Source: CAYXXZ01 sp964469165 (GTDB lineage: Bacteria; Pseudomonadota; Gammaproteobacteria; Pseudomonadales; Porticoccaceae). From it: DNA of 40,039 nucleotides. The notes under the pieces were generated by a model. It had not been told where the DNA came from and did not search any database. It was given only the letters and a program-made list of their open reading frames with translations. Shown here in pieces: positions 22,032-30,466 of this stretch (position 1 is the first letter of the stretch; the number at the start of each line of letters is the position of its first letter). Location: contig CAYXXZ010000016.1 in NCBI GenBank assembly GCA_964469165.1, forward strand, positions 1 through 40,039, given 5' to 3'. Made by a program: the position numbers and the translations under genes.

Positions 22032-23039
22032 TCAAAGCCAGGGATTTACCATCACCTTGCATTCGGGGTGCGGTTTGCGCATCGCTTCCAGCCGCTCCGG
22101 CAGGGCGTCGAGCGCAATGGTGTCCTGCACCATGGCGCGGGGCTCCACGGCGCCGCCGGCAAGTGCCTGCACAGTACGATGAAAATCACTTGCCGCGTAG
22201 GCCAGGCTGTACTGGATACGCACCTCCTTGCCGAGGGCGATCACGGGCAGGAACTGGATGTTGTGGGTGCAGGCGCCGAGCACGACTATGCTGCCACCCT
22301 GTTTTACCAGGCCGATGGCCTGCGCCAGAGTGCTATCGGCGCCCGAGCATTCGAACACCAGATCCACAGGCCCACCCAGACTTTCCATGGCGCGCGCCTG
22401 AAGGTCGTCGCCGGCGACGAGGAAATCACTGGCGCCCATATCCAGAGCCAACTGCCGGCGGCGCTCGGAACTGGCGCTGACAACGATGTTTTCCACACCC
22501 AGCAGGCGGCTCCACCAGGTGACGGCGAGGCCCATGGCGCCGGCGCCGATCACCAGCACCCGGCTGGCAGCGTTCACACCTGAATGCTGGACGGCGCGGG
22601 AGCCGCAAGCGAGCGGTTCCACCAGCGCGCCGTCGGCGAAGGACAGTGATTCCGGCAGGACGATTGCGCTGCGCTCGGCGATGCGGGTGTACTCGCCGAA
22701 GCCGCCCATCATGGAGCGCGCCGTCGGGCAGTAGAACACCAGGCCCTTGTCGCAGGCGGGGCAGTTGCCGCAGCCGAGACGGGGCACCGCCGTCACCCGG
22801 TCGCCGACCTTGAGGTTTTTCACGTCCGCGCCCACTTCCACCACCTCACCGGCGTATTCGTGACCGAGCGCGCCACCGGTGGGAAAATCGAAGGGCGAGC
22901 CCGACGTCATGTGGATATCGGAGCCGCAGATGCCGCAGCGGCAGACCTTGATGATGACTTCACCGGCGCCGGGCGCGGGGTCGGGCACTGTCTCGAGAAC
23001 GAAGGGTTTGCCGGATTCCTTGTAGATGGCCGCTTTCAT
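22032..23039 (-). CDS. Zinc-dependent alcohol dehydrogenase (MDR family)
   Basis: 335 residues. CGICGSD supplies the catalytic-zinc Cys38, and GHEYAGEVVEVG (59-70) the His60-Glu61 pair. CGNCPACDKGLVFYC gives four structural-zinc cysteines (90, 93, 96, 104). VLVIGAGAMGLAV (about 165) is the NAD(P) Rossmann motif. It resembles the sorbitol/threonine dehydrogenase branch and should oxidise a secondary or primary alcohol to a carbonyl. GGGGGAA precedes the ATG. It lies 164 bp downstream of the second kinase gene on the same strand, the largest gap in this unit, so it may have its own promoter. Confidence 0.92.
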   Translation of the reverse strand: MKAAIYKESGKPFVLETVPDPAPGAGEVIIKVCRCGICGSDIHMTSGSPFDFPTGGALGHEYAGEVVEVGADVKNLKVGDRVTAVPRLGCGNCPACDKGLVFYCPTARSMMGGFGEYTRIAERSAIVLPESLSFADGALVEPLACGSRAVQHSGVNAASRVLVIGAGAMGLAVTWWSRLLGVENIVVSASSERRRQLALDMGASDFLVAGDDLQARAMESLGGPVDLVFECSGADSTLAQAIGLVKQGGSIVVLGACTHNIQFLPVIALGKEVRIQYSLAYAASDFHRTVQALAGGAVEPRAMVQDTIALDALPERLEAMRKPHPECKVMVNPWL

Positions 23040-23203
23040 GATTCCCCCGGGTTTGCAACGAAGCTGTTTATGGACGGTGTGAGCCTTGCCATTGCCGCCC
23101 GGGTTTTTGTGTTGGACGCGGCAAAAGCTCGTGTGGGGTCAGATGGTAGTGATTTGGTGGGTTTCGCGCAAATTGCCCGGGATTGTCGGGGTCGGGGAAA
23201 AAA

Positions 23204-24709
23204 TCAAAGACCGGCACTTGCAGCTTTGTTCACCGCCTCATCGTTGCCGATGAACTCCAGGCATTTTTCAATGTAGTAGTGAATGTAGCGGTAGGGCACG
23301 ATGGCCATTTTCACCTCGTCCAGTTCGCCGCTGCCGAAGCGGTAGCCGGAAATGGCGCAGCCCACCGCGTTGCGCAGGTAGCCCCACACTTGGTAGAAAA
23401 CGATGCGCCGTGGGTCGATGTCCCGGCCGCCGTAGCGGCGGTACAGGTCGAGAAAGTGGTTCCAGTCGATCTTGCCGCCCAGGGCGCTCTTGATGTAGCC
23501 GATGTCCTCCGCCGGGTCGCCGATATGGGCGAATTCCCAGTCCAGCAGGCAGGTGATGCGGTTGTCCTTCACCAGGAAATTGTGAAAGCCGATGTCGCCG
23601 TGGATCAGCGCCGGCGGCTCGTCGCAGCGGGGAACGTTGTCGATCAGCCAGCCGAACATGGCGCCGAGGGCGGGCTGGGGAATGCTGGGGGTGTTGCGGA
23701 AGAAAGCGTAGAAGCTCTCGATGTATCTCCTGCCGCAGGTGGTGATGGTCTCGTTCCACAGGGCGGCGTCCAGGGAGGCCACTTCGCTGCCCAGTTCCGT
23801 GAGGGGCGGCAGGCTGTGGAGGTTGGCGACGTGGCGTGCCAGTTCGTCCACCAGCGCCTCGGGAATGTCGCCGGACGTGCCGAGCACGTCGCCCTGCACC
23901 TGGCCCTCGACCTTGCGGGTGACGATGAAATTGCCGCCGGGCAGGATGGGGGAATTCCGCTCCAGCCACAGCGCTTCCGGCACGGCGACACCGCGCTGGT
24001 GGAGCGCCTTCAACAGCGGATATTCGCGGTGCACGAAGTGGCAGTCGTTGTCCAGCACCGGGGCGCCGAGGTCGCGTCGCACTACAAGAGAGCCCGATAC
24101 CGGCCCGCCCTCGACGTCGATCATGATGGTCTGCTTGCCGTAGCCGCCGGGCAATATGGCGACCCGCTCGACCACGCTGCCGGCGCCGGGGAAGCGGTCG
24201 TCGAAATAGCGCTGCACCTTTTCCGCAGTGAATGTGTGGCTGTCCCCGTTTGCGGCGCCGGTTTGCGGCGGCACGGCGACGATGAAGCGCTTTTCCCATT
24301 GGCAGAGGTCCGCGGCGATGCGCAGGCAGTCGTCGCCGGACAGGGCACCGCCGTCGATCTTGCCGGCGATGAGGCCGTCCGCCCGCTGCAGAAAATCCAG
24401 GTGGTTGGCGGCGGCGTCGCCGTCCGGTGCCAGGGCGAATATGCGCAGCAGGCTGTCTTTCAGTTCCCGCAGGGACTGGCGGGTCGCGTCCGCCTCGCCG
24501 CCCTGCGCGCTGAACGCGGTGAGCAGGGCATCGCCCTCCCAATAGGCTTCCGGGGCGGTGCGGCCGTCCCGCGGCCGCGGCAACTGGTCGAGCAGGTAGG
24601 CCATCATCTCGCAGTCGGGGATCAGGTCGGCGGGCAGGTCCTGGCGCTGCGACATGCTGCGCAGGGCCTGCGCCGTGGCCTCGAGAATGCGTTGCGATGA
24701 AATCAGCAT
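23204..24709 (-). CDS. APH-like small-molecule kinase (phosphotransferase family), copy 2
   Basis: 501 residues from the ATG at 24709 (MLISSQRILEATAQ), where AGGA lies 8 nt upstream; an earlier in-frame start at 24736 would overlap the preceding gene. The C-terminal half is an aminoglycoside-phosphotransferase fold. GGYGKQTI (about 188-195) is the nucleotide loop. HGDIGFHN (370-377) is the catalytic loop with Asp372 and Asn377, and LLDWEF has the metal-binding Asp390. The first 150 or so residues are a helical region without a known domain. Its length and layout match the other kinase of this operon (26767-28275), a paralogue. Such kinases in catabolic clusters phosphorylate hydroxyacyl-CoAs (LvaA, ACAD10/11) rather than antibiotics. 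Expected cytoplasmic. Confidence 0.87.
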   Translation of the reverse strand: MLISSQRILEATAQALRSMSQRQDLPADLIPDCEMMAYLLDQLPRPRDGRTAPEAYWEGDALLTAFSAQGGEADATRQSLRELKDSLLRIFALAPDGDAAANHLDFLQRADGLIAGKIDGGALSGDDCLRIAADLCQWEKRFIVAVPPQTGAANGDSHTFTAEKVQRYFDDRFPGAGSVVERVAILPGGYGKQTIMIDVEGGPVSGSLVVRRDLGAPVLDNDCHFVHREYPLLKALHQRGVAVPEALWLERNSPILPGGNFIVTRKVEGQVQGDVLGTSGDIPEALVDELARHVANLHSLPPLTELGSEVASLDAALWNETITTCGRRYIESFYAFFRNTPSIPQPALGAMFGWLIDNVPRCDEPPALIHGDIGFHNFLVKDNRITCLLDWEFAHIGDPAEDIGYIKSALGGKIDWNHFLDLYRRYGGRDIDPRRIVFYQVWGYLRNAVGCAISGYRFGSGELDEVKMAIVPYRYIHYYIEKCLEFIGNDEAVNKAASAGL

Positions 24710-24722
24710 GGCGGTGTTCCTG

Positions 24723-25694
24723 TCAGCGGGAGACATGCTCCGGGTTGTAGCCCACCTGGATCATGGCGTAGCCGCGCTCGCCGGTTTCCTCCAGGGTGCA
24801 GCGGCAGAAGTTGTCGATGCACAGGTATTCCGCCAGTCCGCTGTCCGGCTTCTCCCCGGAGAGGGGCACGTAGCCAAGGCGGTTGGCGATGTCGGCGCTG
24901 ATGGTGAAGGTCTGGCCGGCGGGGTCTGCGAAGCGAAAGCGCACGGTTTCCGGCATGCCGTCCGCCATGTTGCCGCGCAATTCCACGTCGATGTCCTTGA
25001 GCGCCCTGAGGCCGGTGGCGTCGTACATGTAGCCCCCCGCCGCCAGCAGGCCGGGATTGTCGATCACGGTGATGTCGGTGGCGGCGAAATTCTTGTCGTC
25101 GAACAGCAGCCAGGACCAGGTGTGGGTGCGGGTGATGTTGTCGCAGCGCACGCCCTGGCTGTGATCGCGGTTGCCGAAACCCTTGAGGGCTATCTGTTCG
25201 CCGTTTTTCAGCCGCAGACTGCCCGTCATGTCGAGAGTCTGCTGGTGGTGGGTGTGGGGCATGCGGCTGTTGAGGCCCATCAGCGCGAAGACCTGGGGCT
25301 TGTCCGGGTTGGCCTTCTCGTAGGCGTCGAAGTCGAACAGGGGGCCGCGGCGTTGGTAGTACACCTCAAGGGAGAGGTCGTCGCTGTCCAGGTGCAGTTC
25401 GAAGGTTTTCTGCGGCTCGCGGAACAGCACCCGCAGTTTTCCATCGCCGATTTCGCCGGCGTAGGCGAATTTTTCCGGAAAGGGAATTTCGCTGGCGTAC
25501 TTGTAGACGGTGCCGCGCACGTCCAGGTTGCAGGACATTCGCGCCCGGTTGAACAGGGGTTCATAGGAAAAATGCGCCATGCCGCAGACGCGGTTTTCCA
25601 CGTCCATGAAATGCCACAGCCAGTTCTCCTTGTAGCGCAGGTAGGCGAACAGTGGCACGGGGTGGGGGCGGTCGTCGTACAGGGTGGCGCTCAT
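24723..25694 (-). CDS. RDH-motif protein, DUF7064/DUF7065-like, unknown function (copy 1)
   Basis: 323 residues, starting MSATLYDDRPHPVPLFAYLRY at the ATG 25692-25694, which overlaps the stop of the dehydrogenase upstream (ATGA). The sequence is rich in aromatic residues and beta-strands, with no signal peptide. GFGNRDHSQGVR (172-183) is the one clear motif. A related RDHGWG lies at the same residue position in the protein encoded at 33141-34190. RDHSWG-type motifs occur in the AttH/CrtC-like lipocalin-fold group, whose CrtC member hydrates carotenoid double bonds. By that analogy it could act on an isoprenoid or lipid substrate; this is inference. It lies between the dehydrogenase and the second kinase in a tight operon. 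Confidence 0.7.
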   Translation of the reverse strand: MSATLYDDRPHPVPLFAYLRYKENWLWHFMDVENRVCGMAHFSYEPLFNRARMSCNLDVRGTVYKYASEIPFPEKFAYAGEIGDGKLRVLFREPQKTFELHLDSDDLSLEVYYQRRGPLFDFDAYEKANPDKPQVFALMGLNSRMPHTHHQQTLDMTGSLRLKNGEQIALKGFGNRDHSQGVRCDNITRTHTWSWLLFDDKNFAATDITVIDNPGLLAAGGYMYDATGLRALKDIDVELRGNMADGMPETVRFRFADPAGQTFTISADIANRLGYVPLSGEKPDSGLAEYLCIDNFCRCTLEETGERGYAMIQVGYNPEHVSR

Positions 25695-26770
25695 GGTTGC
25701 CTCATATCCTTTTTCCAGTAGGCGTTCGACGGCGGTTTCGTTGTCATCACACCCGGCGGCGCCGCGACCACGGACGGGATCGCCTGCACCAGCGGAATCA
25801 CGGTGCCGTAATAGGCGGGCTCGGTGGGGTGGCCGGGCACGAGCCGCTGGTCGTTTGCGATGGAGGCCTGCAATTCGATGGACATGCGCATCGACGGCCT
25901 GCCCTCCAGGGTGATGCGGTAAAAATCCTGGCTCGGCACGCCGGCGGGGCGCATGCGCTCGCTCATGTACCAGTAGATCTGGATGGAGAAGATCGCCGCG
26001 TCGCCGCTGTAGGCCGTCCAGCGGTAGGAAATCATGCCCACGGTGCCGGCCTTGATGGGCAGCAGCAGGCCGTCGAGATCCACCGGCGCGGCCTTCAGGT
26101 GGGTGGTGCGCTCGATCCTGTCGATGGGCATGCCGACCATTTCTCCGGCGGAAAAGAATTCCTGCTTGAGGTAGTTTTCTGCCAGGAGCGCCACGGTCTC
26201 GTTCTTTTCCGCTTCCTCGATGGCCAGGCCCATGCCGAACAGCTGCAGCATCTCCACGCTTTCCTGGGTGACGCAGTCGAAATACTCCTCCAGCTTGATG
26301 TGCTTGAGGTCGTTGACCATGCCGCTGGCGGTCATCGCCAGGCGCTCGAACATGAAGCCGGGATTGATGCCCGTCGCGAACAGCGTGCTGCCGCCCTGGC
26401 GGCAGGCCGCGTCCAGGCGGGCGGCGACGGCGTCGCCGCGCAGCTTGGGGTAGTGGTAGGGCAGCGGGGTGATGACGTCGAAGCCCCGTTCCAGCAGTTC
26501 GATGATGTCCGGGTCGGAGCGGTAGTCGCCGTAGTCCCGCGCGATGTAGATCACGCAGTCGGCGGGGGTGGCGAGGAAGGCCTCCCTGTCGCCGGTGACG
26601 GTGACGCCGCACGGGTCGACGCCCGCGACGCTGCCGGCGTCGCGGCCGATCTTGCTTGCGCTGTAGCCGTAGACGGCGGCGAGTTCGAGTTCCGGTAGGG
26701 CGAGGATTTCGCGGATGGTGGGGGCGCCGAGGCCGCCGGGGCCCCATACGGCGATGTGGTAGGGATTCAT
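25691..26770 (-). CDS. NAD(P)-dependent dehydrogenase, dihydrodipicolinate reductase / 2,4-diaminopentanoate dehydrogenase-like
   Basis: 359 residues from MNPYHIAVWGPGGLGAPTIR at the ATG 26768-26770; the GPGGLG at 10-15 is the dinucleotide-binding loop. IIELLERGFDVITPLPYHYPK and FATGINPGFMFERLAMTASG resemble the substrate-domain layout of DapB-like and diaminopentanoate-dehydrogenase-like proteins. Members found in degradation clusters are poorly characterised and probably reduce or oxidise a keto or amino intermediate. Both ends overlap neighbours by four bases (ATGA): the first kinase upstream and the RDH-motif gene downstream. This indicates fixed stoichiometry of the three products. Substrate unknown. 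Confidence 0.78.
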   Translation of the reverse strand: MNPYHIAVWGPGGLGAPTIREILALPELELAAVYGYSASKIGRDAGSVAGVDPCGVTVTGDREAFLATPADCVIYIARDYGDYRSDPDIIELLERGFDVITPLPYHYPKLRGDAVAARLDAACRQGGSTLFATGINPGFMFERLAMTASGMVNDLKHIKLEEYFDCVTQESVEMLQLFGMGLAIEEAEKNETVALLAENYLKQEFFSAGEMVGMPIDRIERTTHLKAAPVDLDGLLLPIKAGTVGMISYRWTAYSGDAAIFSIQIYWYMSERMRPAGVPSQDFYRITLEGRPSMRMSIELQASIANDQRLVPGHPTEPAYYGTVIPLVQAIPSVVAAPPGVMTTKPPSNAYWKKDMRQP

Positions 26771-28275
26771 GGGCGTGTCTCCCGGCTCTGTTTGAGGATG
26801 TCGAGCACCATCTTGCTGGCGTCCAGTTCCAGGTAGTGGCCGAAAATCCACGCCGGCAGGGCCAGCTTGATTTCATCCGGCAGATGGTTTTCGAACAAAT
26901 AGCGGGCGTGGCGCGTGCCGGCGGCGTTCCTGACGAACGACCAGACTTTGTAGAAGCGCTCCACGGCGGGGGAATAACCGCCGCCCCCGGCGTCGCGATA
27001 GTGGCCGATGAAAGCGTCCCAGTCCGCGATTTGCTCGACGAAGGGGCGCACGTAGATCAGGTCTTCGGCGGGATCGCCGAAGTGGGCGAATTCCCAATCC
27101 AGCAGCGCGCTGATTTCACCGTCCTTCACCATCAGGTTGTGAAAGCCGACATCGCCGTGGAGGATGCGGCCGGGGCGCTCGAAAAGTTCGCCGGGAATGT
27201 TGGCCAGCGTCCAGGCAAAGCCGATTTCCAGCAGCGGGTGGCGGCAGGTGCGGTATTTTTGGTAGAGGTTCTGCCAGTAGAGGATTTCCTGCTCGATGGC
27301 GGCACCCGCCGACAGCCCGGCCACTTCGGCGGGAAAGCTCATGGCGGACAGGTCGTAGCCGTGCAGTTCGGCGAGGATTTCCGCGAGCTGGCGGCTCACC
27401 GCGCCGGTGTTGCTCATCCACTTGTTGATGTCCGAGGTACCGGGAACGGCGCGGGAGATGAAGAAACTGCCGTTGAACCAGTGCTTCTCCCTCTCCAGCC
27501 ACAGGGGCGTGGCCACGTTGAGGCCCGCCTGGTAGACCTTTTCCAGCAGCGGGTATTCGTCCACCACGGATTTTTCCATGAACAGGAAGTCGGCGGACAT
27601 GTCCTTGCGCATGACGCAGGGTTCCACCGCGCCGCCCGGCCTGTGCAGGTCGAAGAGGATCGTGTTCTTCGAGAACCCACCCGCCAGCACGTTGACGGAA
27701 GTGGCGCGAATGCCCGGGGAGTCCGGGAACCTGGCGCGCAGGTAGGCGGTGAGGCTGTCGTCGTTGAGGGGCGCGTCGGAAACTGGTGCGGGGCGGTTGG
27801 CGCGGTCGATTTTTCCGCCCCGGTAGACGACGCCGCTGCCGTTGCGAATATCCGGGTCCTGGGTGGCGAGGAAGTCGGCCTGACTGGAAACGATGCGCTC
27901 CAGCAGGGCGACGGCGTCGCCATCCTGCCCGCCGGTGGAGGTGGCGCGCTCCAGAAGCGACGGGATCTGTTCGGCGAGCCGTTCGGTGAGGCTGTCACTT
28001 TCTGCCTCGAGCCTTTCGAGAGGCGATGCGCCGGGAAAGTCCTGTGTTTCCGGCGGTGGCAGGCCGGCGTCGCTCAACAGTTGCCTGGCGTCGGCGGTCA
28101 GGGTTTCCAGATCCGCAGCGCGGTGGCCGTAGTGGGCTACCAGCATGCGCAGGGTGCGGATCACGATATCCAGCATGGTGGCGGCGCCGTCCGAGCCGAT
28201 GTCCGGCACCACCGATTTTTCGAGGGCGGTGACGGCGGAGGACAACAGCCGGGATGTCAGTCGATCATTGATCAT
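26767..28275 (-). CDS. APH-like small-molecule kinase (phosphotransferase family), copy 1
   Basis: 502 residues; AGGAG stands 7 nt before the ATG. The C-terminal kinase fold shows LAGGFSKNTILFDL (197-210) as the nucleotide loop, HGDVGFHN (373-380) with catalytic Asp375 and Asn380, and LLDWEFAHFGDP with Asp393 for metal. The N-terminal 170 residues are helical and have no recognised domain. It shares its design with the second kinase 2 kb downstream, with clear divergence between them. It lies 55 bp after the SDR gene and overlaps the dehydrogenase by four bases. A role in phosphorylating a hydroxylated catabolic intermediate (as LvaA does with 4-hydroxyvaleryl-CoA) fits the context better than antibiotic resistance. 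Confidence 0.87.
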   Translation of the reverse strand: MINDRLTSRLLSSAVTALEKSVVPDIGSDGAATMLDIVIRTLRMLVAHYGHRAADLETLTADARQLLSDAGLPPPETQDFPGASPLERLEAESDSLTERLAEQIPSLLERATSTGGQDGDAVALLERIVSSQADFLATQDPDIRNGSGVVYRGGKIDRANRPAPVSDAPLNDDSLTAYLRARFPDSPGIRATSVNVLAGGFSKNTILFDLHRPGGAVEPCVMRKDMSADFLFMEKSVVDEYPLLEKVYQAGLNVATPLWLEREKHWFNGSFFISRAVPGTSDINKWMSNTGAVSRQLAEILAELHGYDLSAMSFPAEVAGLSAGAAIEQEILYWQNLYQKYRTCRHPLLEIGFAWTLANIPGELFERPGRILHGDVGFHNLMVKDGEISALLDWEFAHFGDPAEDLIYVRPFVEQIADWDAFIGHYRDAGGGGYSPAVERFYKVWSFVRNAAGTRHARYLFENHLPDEIKLALPAWIFGHYLELDASKMVLDILKQSRETRP

Positions 28276-28330
28276 TATGGGGCTCCTGCATGGCGGCCCG
28301 GCGGCCGGTGATGCGGCCGGCAGCGACCGT

Positions 28331-29191
28331 TCAGCTTTTTTTCAGCGGGAAAAAGAATTTTGCCGACATCCAGTCCAATACCCGGTCGGGCAGCAGCGGC
28401 GTGAGAAAGCGTGTCGCCTTCGACTCGAAACTGGGAAAGTAGCGGGGTTTGGGTCTGCTGGTCTCGAGCGCGTCGAGACACATGGCGGCCACCTCTTCGG
28501 GGGTGGTGCCCATGATCTTGCTCTGCGTCTTGGGGATGGAATCCACGTGGGCGGCATAGTGGTCGACGTAGAGGCTGCCTTTTTCCTGGCTTTTGGCGTA
28601 GGCGGCTTTCATGTTGTCGATGTGGCTGCGGAACATGCGGGTGTCGATGGAGCCGGGCTTGATCAGCGAGACTTCGATACCCCAGGGATAGAGTTCGCGG
28701 CGCAGGGAGTCGACGATGGCTTCGAGCGCGTACTTGCTGGCGCTGTAGATACCGGTCAGAGGCATGACGAAACTGCCGGCGAGGGAGCCGCACAGCACGA
28801 TGCGTCCCTTGCGGGGTCGGAGCATGGGGATGGCCAGTTGCACCACCCGCAGAGTACCGAAGACGTTGGTGCGGAATATGTATTCCACTTCGTCCATGGG
28901 CACTTCCTCGAGCGGGGTCGCGATCTGGATGGCAGCGCAGTTGATGATGCCGTCGAGCTCGGTGATGCCCGCCGCCTGCATTTCCGCGAAGGCGTTCTCG
29001 ATAGACGTGATGTCCGAGAGGTCCAGGTGCAGAAACCTGTCGCCCAGACCCGCGCTCTCCAGATGGGCTTTCTGTTCTTCCTTGCGGTAATTGGTGATCA
29101 CGTAATAGCCGCGCGCCATCAGCATTTTCGCCGCGGCTTCCCCCACACCGCCGGTGGTTCCCAATAGCAGAACGATCTTATTCTTGGACAT
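28331..29191 (-). CDS. Short-chain dehydrogenase/reductase (classical SDR)
   Basis: 286 residues. LLGTTGGVGEAAA (9-21) is the TGxxxGxG cofactor site in slightly altered form. NCAA (84-87) stands for NNAG. The catalytic residues are Ser136 or Ser140, Tyr149 and Lys153 (YSASK). PGSIDTRM follows. The C-terminal 50 residues (RPKPRYFPSFESKATRFLTPLLPDRVLDWM) resemble the tail of retinol-dehydrogenase-like SDRs that act on hydrophobic alcohols. It is the first gene of the kinase operon, with a weak GAGAA ribosome-binding site. It probably oxidises or reduces a hydroxyl/keto group on the substrate before phosphorylation. Confidence 0.9.
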   Translation of the reverse strand: MSKNKIVLLLGTTGGVGEAAAKMLMARGYYVITNYRKEEQKAHLESAGLGDRFLHLDLSDITSIENAFAEMQAAGITELDGIINCAAIQIATPLEEVPMDEVEYIFRTNVFGTLRVVQLAIPMLRPRKGRIVLCGSLAGSFVMPLTGIYSASKYALEAIVDSLRRELYPWGIEVSLIKPGSIDTRMFRSHIDNMKAAYAKSQEKGSLYVDHYAAHVDSIPKTQSKIMGTTPEEVAAMCLDALETSRPKPRYFPSFESKATRFLTPLLPDRVLDWMSAKFFFPLKKS

Positions 29192-29605
29192 GGATGGTTC
29201 TCTGTAATCGTTAAAATTCTCGTATGCCGGCGCGCGTGCAAAACGCAGTAAACCCTGAAATCGCCTCGGCGGAAATGCTCTTTATCAATTTTCATGCTAA
29301 GGCCAACGTCGTGGTGGGTACAATGATTTTCCATCATAGGGCGCATGATCAAAGGGCATAAACCGCGGACAACGGCACCGTATCGGGCGCATGATCGGCG
29401 GTCATGAATTCCATGAATGGGAATCCCTTTACCGTCGATTACACCTCACTTAACCTTTGCCCGGCTTGTCTCACAGTCCTTTATTGTCGGGCAAGGCACG
29501 GATAGATTGAGGACACGCCCTAGTGGATCTACAACCAAATAATGACATACCGCACCTGTCCATGACCCCGATATCGACACCCGTTGCGCACCGGCCTTTA
29601 ACGCC
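29192..29605. other. 414-bp divergent intergenic region with a 12-bp direct repeat
   Basis: Lies between the SDR-kinase operon (minus) and the BASS transporter (plus), and should contain both promoters. GGGCGCATGATC occurs twice in the same orientation, at 29339-29350 and 29385-29396, 46 bp apart centre to centre (about 4.4 helical turns). That could be paired binding sites for a regulator such as the LysR protein encoded nearby. No convincing -35/-10 and no supported gene. Confidence 0.6.
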
Positions 29606-30466
29606 ATGAGTCTGCTTGCCACAAGCATCACCGCAGCCGTGGCATTGGTGATGATGTACACGGGCATGTCCGTGAGTCCGCGGCGGCTGCGGGAAATTCT
29701 GTCGCGCGGAGATCTGAAAAACATCGCCTGGCTCGCGGCCGTCAACTATGCCGTCATTCCCCTCGCGGTTCTGGTCTTTGCCGGCGCCGGCGGCCAGATC
29801 AGCGGCCTTGGCCTTGCCCTGTTGATCCTTGCCGTGCTGCCCTGCGCTCCCCTGGTGCCGTCACTGGTCGCCCTGCTCGACGAAGCGCCGGAGTGGGCGA
29901 TTCTGGTGTTCATCGTTTTTTCCCTGGTGAGCTTGGTGGGAGTGGTGCTGTTGACGGTACTGCTCGATGCGGGGGGGTACATCGCGGGCGCCGGGCAGCC
30001 GCACGGTCAGGATCTGTACCGCGGGCTTGCCGGATACCTGGCGGCGGTTTTCGTGCCGCTGTTGCTCGGCATGCTGCTGCGGGTGTTTACCGGCGCCTGG
30101 CAGCAATCTCTGTTGCGGGTGCTGCGCCCGGTCGCGGGGATCTCCCTGCTCGTCACTCTACTGGCCTTCGTGGTGGTGAACCGCACCGCGCTGTTGGGGG
30201 TGTCGCTGCGGGACATGGCGATCATCGCCGCATTCAATGTCTTCTGCATCGCGCTGGTGTTTCCCTACCGGCGCGCGGCTGGCGACAGGTGGCTGGCGGG
30301 CCTCCTGACCACGGGGTTTCGCAACATCGCCCTGGCCATGCCGTTTTCCATAGTGGTGCTGGGCAGCAGCGAGGTGCCGGTCTACATCATGGTTTATGTG
30401 CTGGCGGCGCTGGTGACCTGTGTTCCAGCGGTCATTGGCGCCAGGCTGGTTCAGGGGCGCGGCTGA
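29606..30466 (+). CDS. BASS-family (bile acid:sodium symporter-like) transporter
   Basis: 286 residues with about nine or ten hydrophobic segments and almost no large loops. MMYTGMSVSPRRLREIL near the start, AVNYAVIPLAVLVFAG, and ILAVLPCAPLVPSLVALLDE fit the inverted-repeat BASS/SBF fold that moves organic anions with sodium. TTGFRNIALAMPFSIVVLGSSEVP is the conserved second crossover. The ATG lacks a clear ribosome-binding site. It is divergent from the SDR-kinase operon and overlaps the LysR gene tail-to-tail by 16 bp. Import or export of an acidic, sterol-like or keto acid compound is plausible but not shown. Confidence 0.82.
   Translation: MSLLATSITAAVALVMMYTGMSVSPRRLREILSRGDLKNIAWLAAVNYAVIPLAVLVFAGAGGQISGLGLALLILAVLPCAPLVPSLVALLDEAPEWAILVFIVFSLVSLVGVVLLTVLLDAGGYIAGAGQPHGQDLYRGLAGYLAAVFVPLLLGMLLRVFTGAWQQSLLRVLRPVAGISLLVTLLAFVVVNRTALLGVSLRDMAIIAAFNVFCIALVFPYRRAAGDRWLAGLLTTGFRNIALAMPFSIVVLGSSEVPVYIMVYVLAALVTCVPAVIGARLVQGRG

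Noticed and set aside
24723..26876. A 717-codon frame that could suggest a fusion of the dehydrogenase region with the RDH-motif protein
   Set aside because: The first 394 codons are an Arg/His-rich shadow of the dehydrogenase; the real gene begins at the ATG at 25694, which overlaps the dehydrogenase stop.
23204..28275. Aminoglycoside resistance genes
   Set aside because: The kinases share the fold but are about 500 residues with unrelated N-terminal regions and sit in a catabolic operon; resistance enzymes are typically about 270 residues.
23183..28311. Long plus-strand frames (about 350-550 codons) opposite the kinase operon
   Set aside because: They are antisense to genes with intact catalytic motifs and coupled starts, and show no recognisable domains.
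29119..29352. A small minus-strand frame (77 codons) at the SDR upstream region
   Set aside because: It overlaps the SDR start and the promoter region, with no ribosome-binding site or recognisable sequence.
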